64,000 nucleotides of DNA. It comes from Chitinophagales bacterium (lineage in GTDB: Bacteria; Bacteroidota; Bacteroidia; Chitinophagales; JADJOU01). The translations under genes and the position numbers were made by a program. The stretch is from positions 124,001 through 188,000 of the forward strand of contig JAURJQ010000016.1 in assembly GCA_030832185.1 (NCBI GenBank). Direction: 5' to 3'. The notes beneath the pieces are model-generated. The model was not told the DNA's origin. It searched no databases and saw nothing but the letters and a program-made list of their open reading frames with translations. Shown piece by piece: positions 37,289 through 45,634 of this stretch. Each line of letters starts with the position of its first letter. Within the stretch, counting starts at the first letter, position 1.

Positions 37289-38341
37289 TTACTTACCTTT
37301 GAAATAGAGAATAATAGCGGCTGTAATTAGCATATTGATTAAGGAGATTGGAATCAGTTTTTTCCAGCCTAGTTCCATCAATTGATCATATCTAAATCTC
37401 GGCAGAGTCCAACGTATCCACATGAATACGAAGATAAAAAATACTGTTTTGAGCATCATAGCTCCGAAAGACAATAGAGCCAAAGGAATACCTTCGAAAT
37501 GCTGCATGCCCGGGAAAGCATAGCCCCCAAAGAATAAGATAGAGATAATAGCAGAACTAACGAACATATTGATATACTCAGCAAAAAGGAAAAAGCCGAG
37601 TTTCATACTCGAGTATTCTGTATGATAGCCTCCGATCAGCTCCGTCTCGCATTCTGCCATGTCAAATGGCGCTCGATTGCATTCTGCTAGTGCACAGGTA
37701 AGGAATAAAATAAAAGCCAACGGTTGATAAAATACATTCCAGTTGAGGCCTTGTAAAGCACTGATACCATAGAGTCCGCCAGATTGCTGCGAGACTATAT
37801 CTTTCAGATTCATAGAGCCTGTCATCATGACGATAGTAATGATAAGTAGACCCATAGCTAATTCATAAGATATCATTTGCGAACTAGCACGAATAGAGGA
37901 GAAGAGGGAGTATTTATTATTACTAGCCCAGCCACCTATGAGGATACCATAAATACCTACGGACAAGAATCCTAAGATATAAAGCATACCAATATTAATA
38001 TCTGAAATCTGAAGAGAGATTAGCCTACCATTATGAATGAAATCAGCCCCCCAAGGTATGACTGCACTGGTCATAGTCGCTGTAAACATAGCTATACCCG
38101 GACTCACTACAAATAATATCTTATCTGCATTGGACGGGGTAAATTCCTCTTTAAAAAACATTTTAGCGCCATCCGCTAGCGGCTGAAATAGTCCGAAAGG
38201 TCCGGCTCTATTAGGGCCTATTCTATCCTGTAAAAAAGCGGCTACTTTTCTTTCCATATAGGTAGAATACATAGCTACGACGAGTGATAGGGTAAATACA
38301 GCTGCAGCGAGAGCGGATTTTTCAATGATGAAATCGAGCAT
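37289..38341 (-). CDS. nuoH: NADH-quinone oxidoreductase subunit H
   Basis: NuoH is the membrane subunit of complex I that helps form the quinone-binding site. The 350-residue protein has about eight membrane helices and the family signatures RVAAFLQDRIGPNRAGPFG (preceded by ERK) and the cytoplasmic loop with AECNRAPFDMAECETELIGGY. Also present are SMKLGFFLFAEYINMF and FIFVFMWIRWTLPRFRYDQLM. It has its own promoter element and is first in a run with tsaC and a phosphatase gene. None of the other nuo genes is within the window; complex I genes are usually clustered, so this is an isolated copy. Confidence 0.96.
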   Translation of the reverse strand: MLDFIIEKSALAAAVFTLSLVVAMYSTYMERKVAAFLQDRIGPNRAGPFGLFQPLADGAKMFFKEEFTPSNADKILFVVSPGIAMFTATMTSAVIPWGADFIHNGRLISLQISDINIGMLYILGFLSVGIYGILIGGWASNNKYSLFSSIRASSQMISYELAMGLLIITIVMMTGSMNLKDIVSQQSGGLYGISALQGLNWNVFYQPLAFILFLTCALAECNRAPFDMAECETELIGGYHTEYSSMKLGFFLFAEYINMFVSSAIISILFFGGYAFPGMQHFEGIPLALLSFGAMMLKTVFFIFVFMWIRWTLPRFRYDQLMELGWKKLIPISLINMLITAAIILYFKGK

Positions 38342-38366
38342 GAAGACGAAACTTTATATTATTGGG

Positions 38367-38374
38367 CAAATTTA
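38367..38374 (-). promoter_or_regulatory. Promoter -7 element of the nuoH-tsaC-phosphatase run
   Basis: TAAATTTG on the minus strand fits TAnnTTTG and ends 25 bases before the nuoH start codon. Confidence 0.5.
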
Positions 38375-38542
38375 TTAATTATCGCTCATTCAAAGGCTAT
38401 TATTTGAAAAATTGAAAATTTATTTCTTTAAACTATTATGAAGCCTTTGATAGCAAAGGAGAGAGGCTGTTTGTGGAAAAACTAGTTTTAGAATAAGGGA
38501 GAAATACGTAATTTTACTATCAAATTTTAATAAAAAATTTTT

Positions 38543-39700
38543 ATGAATCCCTTCGAACTCTATAACCCTACCAAGCTCATTTTCGGCATAGAATCTTATT
38601 TGCGAATATCTCATGAAATACCCAAAGGAGCTAAAATCCTTATGACCTATGGCGGTGGCAGTATAAAATCCAATGGCGTTTATGACCAAGTACTCGCTCA
38701 GTTAAAGGACTTTCAAGTACTTGAATTTGGTGGTATTGAAGCAAATCCTACCTTTGAAACACTTTCGAAAGCATTAGATATTATTCGTAGTGAAGGTATT
38801 ACCTTTTTATTGGCTGTAGGCGGTGGTTCGGTGATCGATGGGACTAAATTCCTATCTGCAGCAGCCTACTTTGAAGGAGATAGCTGGGATATATTAAAGA
38901 AAGGAATACGGGTATCGAAAGCCATGCCATTTGGAACTGTTTTGACACTTCCTGCTACGGGTTCTGAAATGAATAGTGGAGCGGTGATCACACGAAAAGA
39001 AACAGGGGAGAAGCTCGGCATGGGCAGTCCCGCTTTATTCCCACAGTTTTCTTGTTTGAATCCTGAGGTGATCAAATCACTTCCTCAGCTTCAATTAAAA
39101 AATGGTATAGTAGATGCCTTTACACACGTACTAGAACAGTATATGACCTATCCTATTGGGGCAGAACTCCAAGATAGAATATCGGAAAGTATTCTTAAAA
39201 CCTTGATCTATATTGCACCTAAGGTGATTTTCGAACCCTATAATCTGCCCATAGCCTCTAATTTTATGTGGTGCTGCACCATGGCACTCAATGGGTTGAT
39301 TCAAAAAGGAGTGCCTACGGACTGGGCTACCCACATGATAGGACATGAGTTGACTGCCAAATATGATATAGACCATGCCATGACCCTAGCGATAATTTTC
39401 CCGAATCTATGGCGATATAAATTTGAAAATAAAAAAGAGAAACTAGCCCAATACGCTGAGAGAATCTGGGATATCCGTACAGGCAGTATAGAGGAGAAAG
39501 CGGAATTTGCTATTCAAAAGACCGTAGACTTTCTGCATAGCATAGAAGTGAAAACGAAGCTGAGTGATTACACAGAAAATTATAATGGTTTCTCAGACGA
39601 AGTCAAAAAAACCTTTGAAGCTAGAAACTGGATAGCACTTGGAGAGCGAAAAGATATTACTCCTGATGATGTAAAGAAAATTGTAGAGCGCAGCTACTAA
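38543..39700 (+). CDS. Iron-containing alcohol dehydrogenase, YqhD/BDH-like
   Basis: This 385-residue group III alcohol dehydrogenase probably reduces aldehydes with NADPH in the cytoplasm. The N-terminal dinucleotide-binding region has MTYGGGSIKSNGVYDQV and the GGGSVIDGTKFLSAAAYF motif. The metal site is formed by Asp and His in IVDAFTHVLEQYM and by the two His of ATHMIGHELTAKYDIDHAM. The start MNPFELYNPTKLIFG is typical of the YqhD/butanol dehydrogenase subfamily. It lies divergent from nuoH and has no operon partner, so the substrate cannot be inferred from context. Confidence 0.92.
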   Translation: MNPFELYNPTKLIFGIESYLRISHEIPKGAKILMTYGGGSIKSNGVYDQVLAQLKDFQVLEFGGIEANPTFETLSKALDIIRSEGITFLLAVGGGSVIDGTKFLSAAAYFEGDSWDILKKGIRVSKAMPFGTVLTLPATGSEMNSGAVITRKETGEKLGMGSPALFPQFSCLNPEVIKSLPQLQLKNGIVDAFTHVLEQYMTYPIGAELQDRISESILKTLIYIAPKVIFEPYNLPIASNFMWCCTMALNGLIQKGVPTDWATHMIGHELTAKYDIDHAMTLAIIFPNLWRYKFENKKEKLAQYAERIWDIRTGSIEEKAEFAIQKTVDFLHSIEVKTKLSDYTENYNGFSDEVKKTFEARNWIALGERKDITPDDVKKIVERSY

Positions 39701-39771
39701 AGAAAAGAACTATAATATAGAATTAAATTCCCATCCCAAGAAACTATGTAGTATCAAGGCTCAGAATCATT

Positions 39772-40515
39772 TTATTTATGCCTTACGTAAATATGCTTTA
39801 TATTTTGGAGACCGGTCTCTCGCACATCGATTTCAAACACAGGTATAGATTTGATAAGTGGTAATAATTTCGGAAAACCAAAATTACGCGGATCAAAGTC
39901 TGGACGGCGTCTTAGAATATAGTTTCCCAGTTCTCCTAGGAAGGTCCAACCACTCTCATCCGCTAGGTCATTGACGCTTTGTTTGATGAGTTTGATAGTT
40001 TCAGGATTGACTTTATTCAATGGTTCTTTTTTTACTTTTTGCTTCTTATCGGCTAATGAGATGGTTACTATCTCTGTTTTATCAGCCTTGAGTATTTCTA
40101 TATAGATAAACTTATTACAAGCAGCAATAAAGGGTTGTGGGGTTTTCTTTTCACCAAATCCTATAACTTTCATGCCTGCTTCACGCAGTCTAGTAGCTAG
40201 TCGGGTGAAGTCGCTATCGCTAGAGACGATACAAAATCCATCAACCTTTCCTGAATACAAAATGTCCATAGCATCAATGATGAGAGCGCTGTCACTGGAG
40301 TTTTTGCCAGTCGTATAGCTATATTGCTGTATAGGAGTTATGGCATTTTCGAGTAAGATATTTTTCCATCCAGATACCGTCGGCTTGGTCCAGTCAGCAT
40401 AGATACGTTTAATTGTAGGGGTACCATTTTTTGCTATTTCTTCTAGCATCTCTTTCACATTGGCATAAGGTACATTATCGGCATCGATTAGTACGGCCAG
40501 TTTTTCGTCGGTCAT
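39772..40515 (-). CDS. NYN-domain nuclease with C-terminal OST-HTH/LOTUS domain
   Basis: The 247-residue protein is of the LabA/DUF88 type. The N-terminal NYN (PIN-like) domain (about 1-150) has the acidic motifs VLIDADNVPYANV, SSDSALIIDAMDIL and CIVSSDSDFTRLATRLREAG, so the metal-binding active site looks intact. After a Lys-rich linker (about 155-175), residues about 180-247 form an OST-HTH/LOTUS domain (GWTFLGELGNYILRRRP, FGFPKLLPLIKSIPVFEID) that binds RNA in other proteins. It is probably an RNA-targeting regulator or endoribonuclease. No partner gene is adjacent. Confidence 0.9.
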   Translation of the reverse strand: MTDEKLAVLIDADNVPYANVKEMLEEIAKNGTPTIKRIYADWTKPTVSGWKNILLENAITPIQQYSYTTGKNSSDSALIIDAMDILYSGKVDGFCIVSSDSDFTRLATRLREAGMKVIGFGEKKTPQPFIAACNKFIYIEILKADKTEIVTISLADKKQKVKKEPLNKVNPETIKLIKQSVNDLADESGWTFLGELGNYILRRRPDFDPRNFGFPKLLPLIKSIPVFEIDVRETGLQNIKHIYVRHK

Positions 40516-40904
40516 TATTTCTTCGTTTATTTGAGTTTAAAGATAAGGTATTGAGCAGGATAGTCGCCAAATTTCTTGCCAAACCTATGGTGTGACTTCG
40601 ATTAATTAATCAATTTTGTCCTTTTCAGGGAGTTGTCACATGCATAACGTAAGAATATTTTCTCATTCAAGATATTGTATTCATTATAAGGACTCTGCTA
40701 TAATTATCTATCCAGTCTAATTCTAATTTTCTCTTGCAGAAGAGTTTCAAGAGAGAAAAAAATTAAATGAGCTTGTTTATCAAAGAGCTCATATGCGTGG
40801 TAAAGAAAAAATAAATATTATACTGCTAAAAAATACTAGCTTTGTGTATCTAAGTCAAATTTATCCTAAGATCCATGTTTTAGATGACTTCTGCATTATA
40901 AAAA
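40516..40904. other. Divergent intergenic region upstream of the PagL-like gene
   Basis: This AT-rich stretch of 389 bases lies between two divergent genes. The right part holds a -7 element TAGCTTTG (40837-40844), about 60 bases before the PagL-like start. Two weak inverted repeats are present: TCTCTTG...CAAGAGA near 40730-40760 and ATGAGCT...AGCTCAT near 40767-40792. Neither has a U-run suggesting a terminator. No coding frame is convincing. Confidence 0.5.
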
Positions 40905-41966
40905 ATGAAATTATCTCAGCTAATTCTGCTAATATTTTTTACTAGTCATATACTTTCTCAAACTAATTTAGAGGTTACTCCTCTTTTTGGATCGATAATT
41001 AATCATTCTCCAAGAGTTATGAAAACGCCTATACTGGATCCTTCTTATGGCCTTAAAGTTTCATACTCGAAAAGAAGCTACAGTGGAAATACTTTTTTTA
41101 AAAAATTTCGTTATCCTGAAATTGGTGCTTCAATTAATGCTGCGAGATATGGGAATAATGATATTTTCGGGAATTCATATGGAGCTCAAGCCTTTCTTAA
41201 TTTTTACCTAAAAGAAAGAAAAAGTTACAGTATTCAACTAACCACAGGTGCGGGTTTAGGATATCAAACTCAGACGTATGAAACTACCAATAAATTAAAT
41301 GCTTTTATCGGGTCTCATTTAAATGCAACAATTAATGTTGAATCTTATTTAGAATTTAAGTTTACAAAATCACTAAATCTAAAACCTAGTTTCGGAATTC
41401 TTCATTATTCGAATGGAAGAATCTCGCACCCTAATTTGGGCTCTAATTATGTTTATCTAGGATTAGGATTCAGTTATAGAAAAGGGGTGTTTGATACATC
41501 AAAATTCAGGTTAAAAGAAAAAAAGATAACTAAATTCAAGAATCAATTGAGTTTCAGTCCAGGACTCTCTGATAAAGGTACTTACGAGAATAACAATACT
41601 TTACCTACCGCTATGATCATGTATCATAAAAATTTATATACGAGTGAGTTTAATGCATTTCAGTATGGATTAAGTGCTGAGTATAAAAATCTAGATTACA
41701 AAGAAAACCTATTAAAAGAAAGAGAAAATATAGATGTAGCTATGACCTTCGGGGATGAAATCTTTTTCGGGAAAACGAGCTTTCAAGCTACACTAGGTAT
41801 ATATTTATATTCCATCAGTCAATCCAAAAACGTAGTCTATCAGCGAGTAGGTATCAATTATAGGTTAGTAGATTTTGAAAAGATTGGAATTTCAATAGGT
41901 GCGCAACTAAAAGCTCATGGAGGCGTGGCTGAATTAGCCGAGGGTAAACTATCTGTACTTTTTTAG
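40905..41966 (+). CDS. PagL-like acyloxyacyl hydrolase family outer-membrane protein
   Basis: This 353-residue barrel protein has a signal peptide (about 1-19, ending HILSQ). Residues 160-190 contain the PagL-type motif GILHYSNGRISHPNLGSN, in which His167 and Ser169 correspond to the catalytic pair of lipid A 3-O-deacylase. By my alignment, the third catalytic residue (Glu140 in Pseudomonas PagL) falls on Asn181. Residues about 215-353 add a second barrel-like half, longer than PagL itself (about 150 residues mature). It could deacylate lipid A or another envelope lipid, or have lost activity. It is monocistronic, with its own promoter-like element. Confidence 0.75.
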   Translation: MKLSQLILLIFFTSHILSQTNLEVTPLFGSIINHSPRVMKTPILDPSYGLKVSYSKRSYSGNTFFKKFRYPEIGASINAARYGNNDIFGNSYGAQAFLNFYLKERKSYSIQLTTGAGLGYQTQTYETTNKLNAFIGSHLNATINVESYLEFKFTKSLNLKPSFGILHYSNGRISHPNLGSNYVYLGLGFSYRKGVFDTSKFRLKEKKITKFKNQLSFSPGLSDKGTYENNNTLPTAMIMYHKNLYTSEFNAFQYGLSAEYKNLDYKENLLKERENIDVAMTFGDEIFFGKTSFQATLGIYLYSISQSKNVVYQRVGINYRLVDFEKIGISIGAQLKAHGGVAELAEGKLSVLF

Positions 41967-41981
41967 AACTAACATGCTAGT

Positions 41982-42593
41982 TTAGTATATTTTCTGACCT
42001 AGTTCTAAACCAACAATTTTACCTTTATTGAAGGTAAAGGTTTTATGCAGTAGCCCCTCTACATAAAATGACCAGACTCCATGTGGAGCAGGGCACCGAT
42101 TACAAGTAGATACAAAGGTTTCGGCTATTCCAGTCTCATTATTAATCCGTCTTTCTCGAATTTCTAATTCATTTAAATAGTGACTAGAATCATTTATATA
42201 TTGCCCCTGAGATTCCAATTCACCACGGAGGGTATATATCCAAAAACTATCCATATAAGGGCTATACTTAGTTATTTTACGAATACAACCATTAACATGC
42301 CATTCATATTGTGCACTTGTTTTTTTATCTTGATCATATTCTATATATTCTTTTAGATTCATTTCATTGTTATATATAAAATATTTGACTACATAGTTCT
42401 GCTCGACACAGAGTTGATAAATTTCACCTAGATATTGAAACTTAATTTCCTTGAAACTTGAATCCCCGCGATTTTCAATTATTTTATTATCATGAGATAA
42501 CTGAAAACTTATATTCTCAAATTCTAGTTTTTTATTCTGACTATGCAGTGCTGTGGAGATAAGAAAGCTCAGTATTATATATATTTTTTTCAT
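41982..42593 (-). CDS. Exported protein with MORN/YwqK-like repeats, function unknown
   Basis: The 203-residue product has a signal peptide (MKKIYIILSFLISTALHSQN). The mature part shows degenerate repeats of aromatic/polar strands (LKEYIEYDQDKKTSAQYEW, ELESQGQYIND, GVWSFYVEGLLHKTFTFNKG). These resemble the MORN_2/YwqK modules frequent in Bacteroidota. A Cys pair (TCNRCPAPHG) precedes the last repeat. No enzymatic motif is visible. It lies 26 bases downstream of the peptide-binding lipoprotein gene and may be cotranscribed. Confidence 0.65.
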   Translation of the reverse strand: MKKIYIILSFLISTALHSQNKKLEFENISFQLSHDNKIIENRGDSSFKEIKFQYLGEIYQLCVEQNYVVKYFIYNNEMNLKEYIEYDQDKKTSAQYEWHVNGCIRKITKYSPYMDSFWIYTLRGELESQGQYINDSSHYLNELEIRERRINNETGIAETFVSTCNRCPAPHGVWSFYVEGLLHKTFTFNKGKIVGLELGQKIY

Positions 42594-42619
42594 GTTAATT
42601 ATACGTGAAATTGAGCAAT

Positions 42620-44284
42620 TTATTTTATCCTCACCCTTTTCAGGTCTAGTGTATTCAATACATTAGGACTAAGACCTTCAATATTGGGCTGCACGAGTCG
42701 AATGGTTTGATCATAAAATAAGGGAACGATAGGAGATTCTTCTACAAGGATCTCTTCGAGTTGTCGATAATAATTTCTTCGAGTACTCGGATTCATTTCA
42801 GATATTAATTTTTCATAGAGCATATCATATTTCGCATTTGAAAAACGGGTATAGTTCGGTGGGGAGCCATTTTTAGAATAAAAACAAGCTAAGAAGTTTT
42901 CCGCATCGGGATAGTCCGCCATCCATGAACGACGAAAAAAATCTAATTGCCCAGCCGCTGCCAGTTGCATCATCATATCCGCGGGATGAAGTTTGATCTC
43001 TACCTTAAAACCAGCAGAACTTAATTGATGGGCTAGGAGCTCTGCCATTTCTACAAAGTTATTATTAATATGAAGTTCTAATGTAGGTTTAGCTTTATCC
43101 GAATGTCCTTCTTCGGTTAATAGACGCTTTGCTTTTTTAGGCTGATAACTCAATCCTTGAAAACTGCTGTCATAATTGGGCATGGCAGAAGGCACAAACC
43201 CTTTATTGGCCGGCAGAACTAGATTGTATTTTAGATACTGAGCTAATTCATTTCTATCAATACTGTAATTGATTGCTTGGCGCAATTTTTTACTTATCAT
43301 TATTGAGTGTGGATTTAGCATATCTTCTCGAACCAGAATGGCCATATACTCTGTATTGAGAAATGGCTTTTTGTATAGCTGCACTTTTTTATTCCAATTT
43401 TCATTGAGTTGACCATTTCGATCGAATACCTGCTGAATAATGCTCTGATCTAGTCCTGTGATAAAACTCAATTCTCTTTTTTCAAATGAAAATAATTCTG
43501 TTTTTTTGTTTTGATTAAACGTGATTTTGACATAGTCTAGATATGGGAGAGTCTTCCCTTCGCTATCTCGTATATGATAGTGCGGATTCTTTTTCAAGAA
43601 TAATACTTCAGCATCTTCCCAGAACTTAAATGCAAAAGCTCCCGTTCCTACTGGATTTTTTCTAAACGTTTTTCCATAATAGTCTACTGCTTCTTTCGGA
43701 ACGATAGCGCAATATGGCATAGATAATATTTGTAGAAATTGTGCATTCGGTTGACGTAATCGAATCATAATATGAAATGAATCGATGATCTGGAATGGAG
43801 AAAGACTATCTAATTTATTTCTCAGGACCCAAGCACCAGGTGATGCTGTTTTAGGATTTATCAATCGAAGAAAAGAATAGGCGACATCATAGGCATTGAA
43901 TGATCGAGTGCTATCTGTATTTTTAAAACAGGAATTCTTGTGAAAATAGACATCTTTTTTTAATTTGAAATGATAGTTTAGTTGATTCGCTTCTACCCAT
44001 GAGCTATCCGCTAATAAGGACTTCAGTTCTGCATTCGAGTCCAATATAAACAAGCCTTCGTAGATATGACTGCATGCCCACATCGTCGCTAAATCTTTAG
44101 AGAAAGCAGGGTCTAGGCTATTTAATTCTACTACTTGGTTGTATTTGAAGGTTTTTGTGTTTGTTTTTGAGTCTAAGCTACAAGAGACAAGTTTCAGGAT
44201 ACAAGCTGCAAGTATTGCATACTTTACCAGTCTAAAGTTAGGAGTAGGTAGTATATACAATTTAAAGTAGAATTGGGGTTTCAT
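42620..44284 (-). CDS. Peptide/oligosaccharide-binding lipoprotein (SBP family 5)
   Basis: This 554-residue solute-binding protein of the oligopeptide (SBP_bac_5) family has lipobox LVSC (Cys35), so it is membrane-anchored. Family features include VVELNSLDPAFSKDLATM, IYEGLFILDSNAEL, AYDVAYSFLRLINPKTASPGAW, FRKNPVGTGAFAFKFW, LRQAINYSIDRNELA and the C-terminal EEILVEESPIVPLFY. The signal segment is unusual: 19 extra residues precede its hydrophobic core, and its DNA resembles intergenic repeat sequence (see findings). It follows an ABC-2 permease gene by 27 bases. Dpp/Opp permeases are not nearby; it may be an orphan or use a distant permease. Confidence 0.85.
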   Translation of the reverse strand: MKPQFYFKLYILPTPNFRLVKYAILAACILKLVSCSLDSKTNTKTFKYNQVVELNSLDPAFSKDLATMWACSHIYEGLFILDSNAELKSLLADSSWVEANQLNYHFKLKKDVYFHKNSCFKNTDSTRSFNAYDVAYSFLRLINPKTASPGAWVLRNKLDSLSPFQIIDSFHIMIRLRQPNAQFLQILSMPYCAIVPKEAVDYYGKTFRKNPVGTGAFAFKFWEDAEVLFLKKNPHYHIRDSEGKTLPYLDYVKITFNQNKKTELFSFEKRELSFITGLDQSIIQQVFDRNGQLNENWNKKVQLYKKPFLNTEYMAILVREDMLNPHSIMISKKLRQAINYSIDRNELAQYLKYNLVLPANKGFVPSAMPNYDSSFQGLSYQPKKAKRLLTEEGHSDKAKPTLELHINNNFVEMAELLAHQLSSAGFKVEIKLHPADMMMQLAAAGQLDFFRRSWMADYPDAENFLACFYSKNGSPPNYTRFSNAKYDMLYEKLISEMNPSTRRNYYRQLEEILVEESPIVPLFYDQTIRLVQPNIEGLSPNVLNTLDLKRVRIK

Positions 44285-44311
44285 AACTATTAACTTGAAA
44301 CTCGCAACTTG

Positions 44312-45625
44312 TTACTTAATAAATATCCACTGTATCATTTCCTTCCAGCTTACTTTTTTTCCATAAAGCAATATGCCTGTCTTGTATATTCTAGAAGCTA
44401 AGAAAATAAAGAAGACCATAGTCAATAGCATGATAGCCATAGACACTAAAAGCTGCCAGAGAGGGACTCCTTCAGGGATACCAAATACGACGCGACTCAT
44501 CATGACTACAGGTGAGGTAAATGGAATCATACTAGCGATAACGGCTTCCGTGCAGTTGGGGTTATTGACTGATTTGCTCAGAAAGATAAAGGATAAAAAT
44601 ATAGGCATCATGATGGGCATCATGAGGGATTGAACATCCTGGGGGTCATCGCCAACAGAAGCTCCTACTGCTGCAAATAAAGAAGAGTAAAGGAAAAAAC
44701 CACTTATGAAGTAAAATATAAATAAGCCAAATATAGGGATATAATCTATAGACTGCAACCCTTGCATGGCATGGAGAAACTCTGGATTGCTAGCTATAGA
44801 GGCGGCGGCGCTCATTGGCATGTCCGCAGGTAACGACTTTAATTCATGAATACCAAAAACTATTCCAATAGCTAGATTAATGATGAGAATGAATGATCCC
44901 CAGACGCTGAGTTGAAGAAAACTAACCATTCCTATGCCTATAATTTTTCCAAGAAGTAATTCAAATGGACGGACGCTACTGATTATGATTTCAACGATCC
45001 GGTTAGTTTTCTCTTCCATGACTCCTCGCATGACTTGCGCGCCATAAATAGTCAGTATGACATACATCATAATACCGAGCCCAAAACTCAAAGCATAGGC
45101 TATACCTTCTTTCAATTCATTTTCTTCTCCCCCTGATATAGATCTATATACTAGCTTCACAGGGCTTTTGATTTCTTCTATCTTTTTGATATCGATATCA
45201 ATACGCTCAAAACGATTAGTCTCTATGATGTTTTGTAGTTTGGCTTCCAGTTTATTTTTAGTCAGCATACCTAGCTTGGTATAGGTCAGTATCTCAATTC
45301 TTCCAAAAGAAATGCTATCTGCATGACTTGGGACTATCAGTATCGCATCTATTTTATCCTCTTCCTCTATATCCTCTCGACTTGCTATGACTTTGTCGAG
45401 TGATTTGAATACGAAGTTATCTTCATTATTCAATTTTGGAAAAATAGATTGAGAACTATCAATAACGCCTATGCGATGCGTATCGGTATCGGTGGAAGTA
45501 AAAAAGAAGATCGTTCCATAAAATAGAACAATACCTATGGGTAATAATAAAGTAGATATTAGGAAAGTCTTATTTCGAATGCGAATAGAAAAATCGCGGT
45601 AGGCAATGAGAAAGATTTTTTTCAT
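44312..45625 (-). CDS. ABC-2 type transporter permease (NatB-like)
   Basis: The 437-residue membrane protein has an N-terminal membrane segment (TFLISTLLLPIGIVLFYGTIFF) and a large extracytoplasmic loop (about 45-165). A C-terminal bundle of about five or six helices follows (from YALSFGLGIMMYVILTIYGAQVMRGVMEEKTNRIVEIIISSV onward). This EExTxRxxEIxxSS segment is the NatB/ABC-2 signature. It is the permease half of a probable efflux transporter with the ATPase gene 9 bases upstream. Substrate is unknown; NatAB exports Na+, but many relatives differ. Confidence 0.9.
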   Translation of the reverse strand: MKKIFLIAYRDFSIRIRNKTFLISTLLLPIGIVLFYGTIFFFTSTDTDTHRIGVIDSSQSIFPKLNNEDNFVFKSLDKVIASREDIEEEDKIDAILIVPSHADSISFGRIEILTYTKLGMLTKNKLEAKLQNIIETNRFERIDIDIKKIEEIKSPVKLVYRSISGGEENELKEGIAYALSFGLGIMMYVILTIYGAQVMRGVMEEKTNRIVEIIISSVRPFELLLGKIIGIGMVSFLQLSVWGSFILIINLAIGIVFGIHELKSLPADMPMSAAASIASNPEFLHAMQGLQSIDYIPIFGLFIFYFISGFFLYSSLFAAVGASVGDDPQDVQSLMMPIMMPIFLSFIFLSKSVNNPNCTEAVIASMIPFTSPVVMMSRVVFGIPEGVPLWQLLVSMAIMLLTMVFFIFLASRIYKTGILLYGKKVSWKEMIQWIFIK

Positions 45626-45634
45626 GTAGTTAAT

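Noticed and set aside
40730-40792. Small inverted repeats as riboswitch or small RNA
   Set aside because: Stems are seven bases with no conserved motif or U-run; not better than chance in AT-rich sequence.
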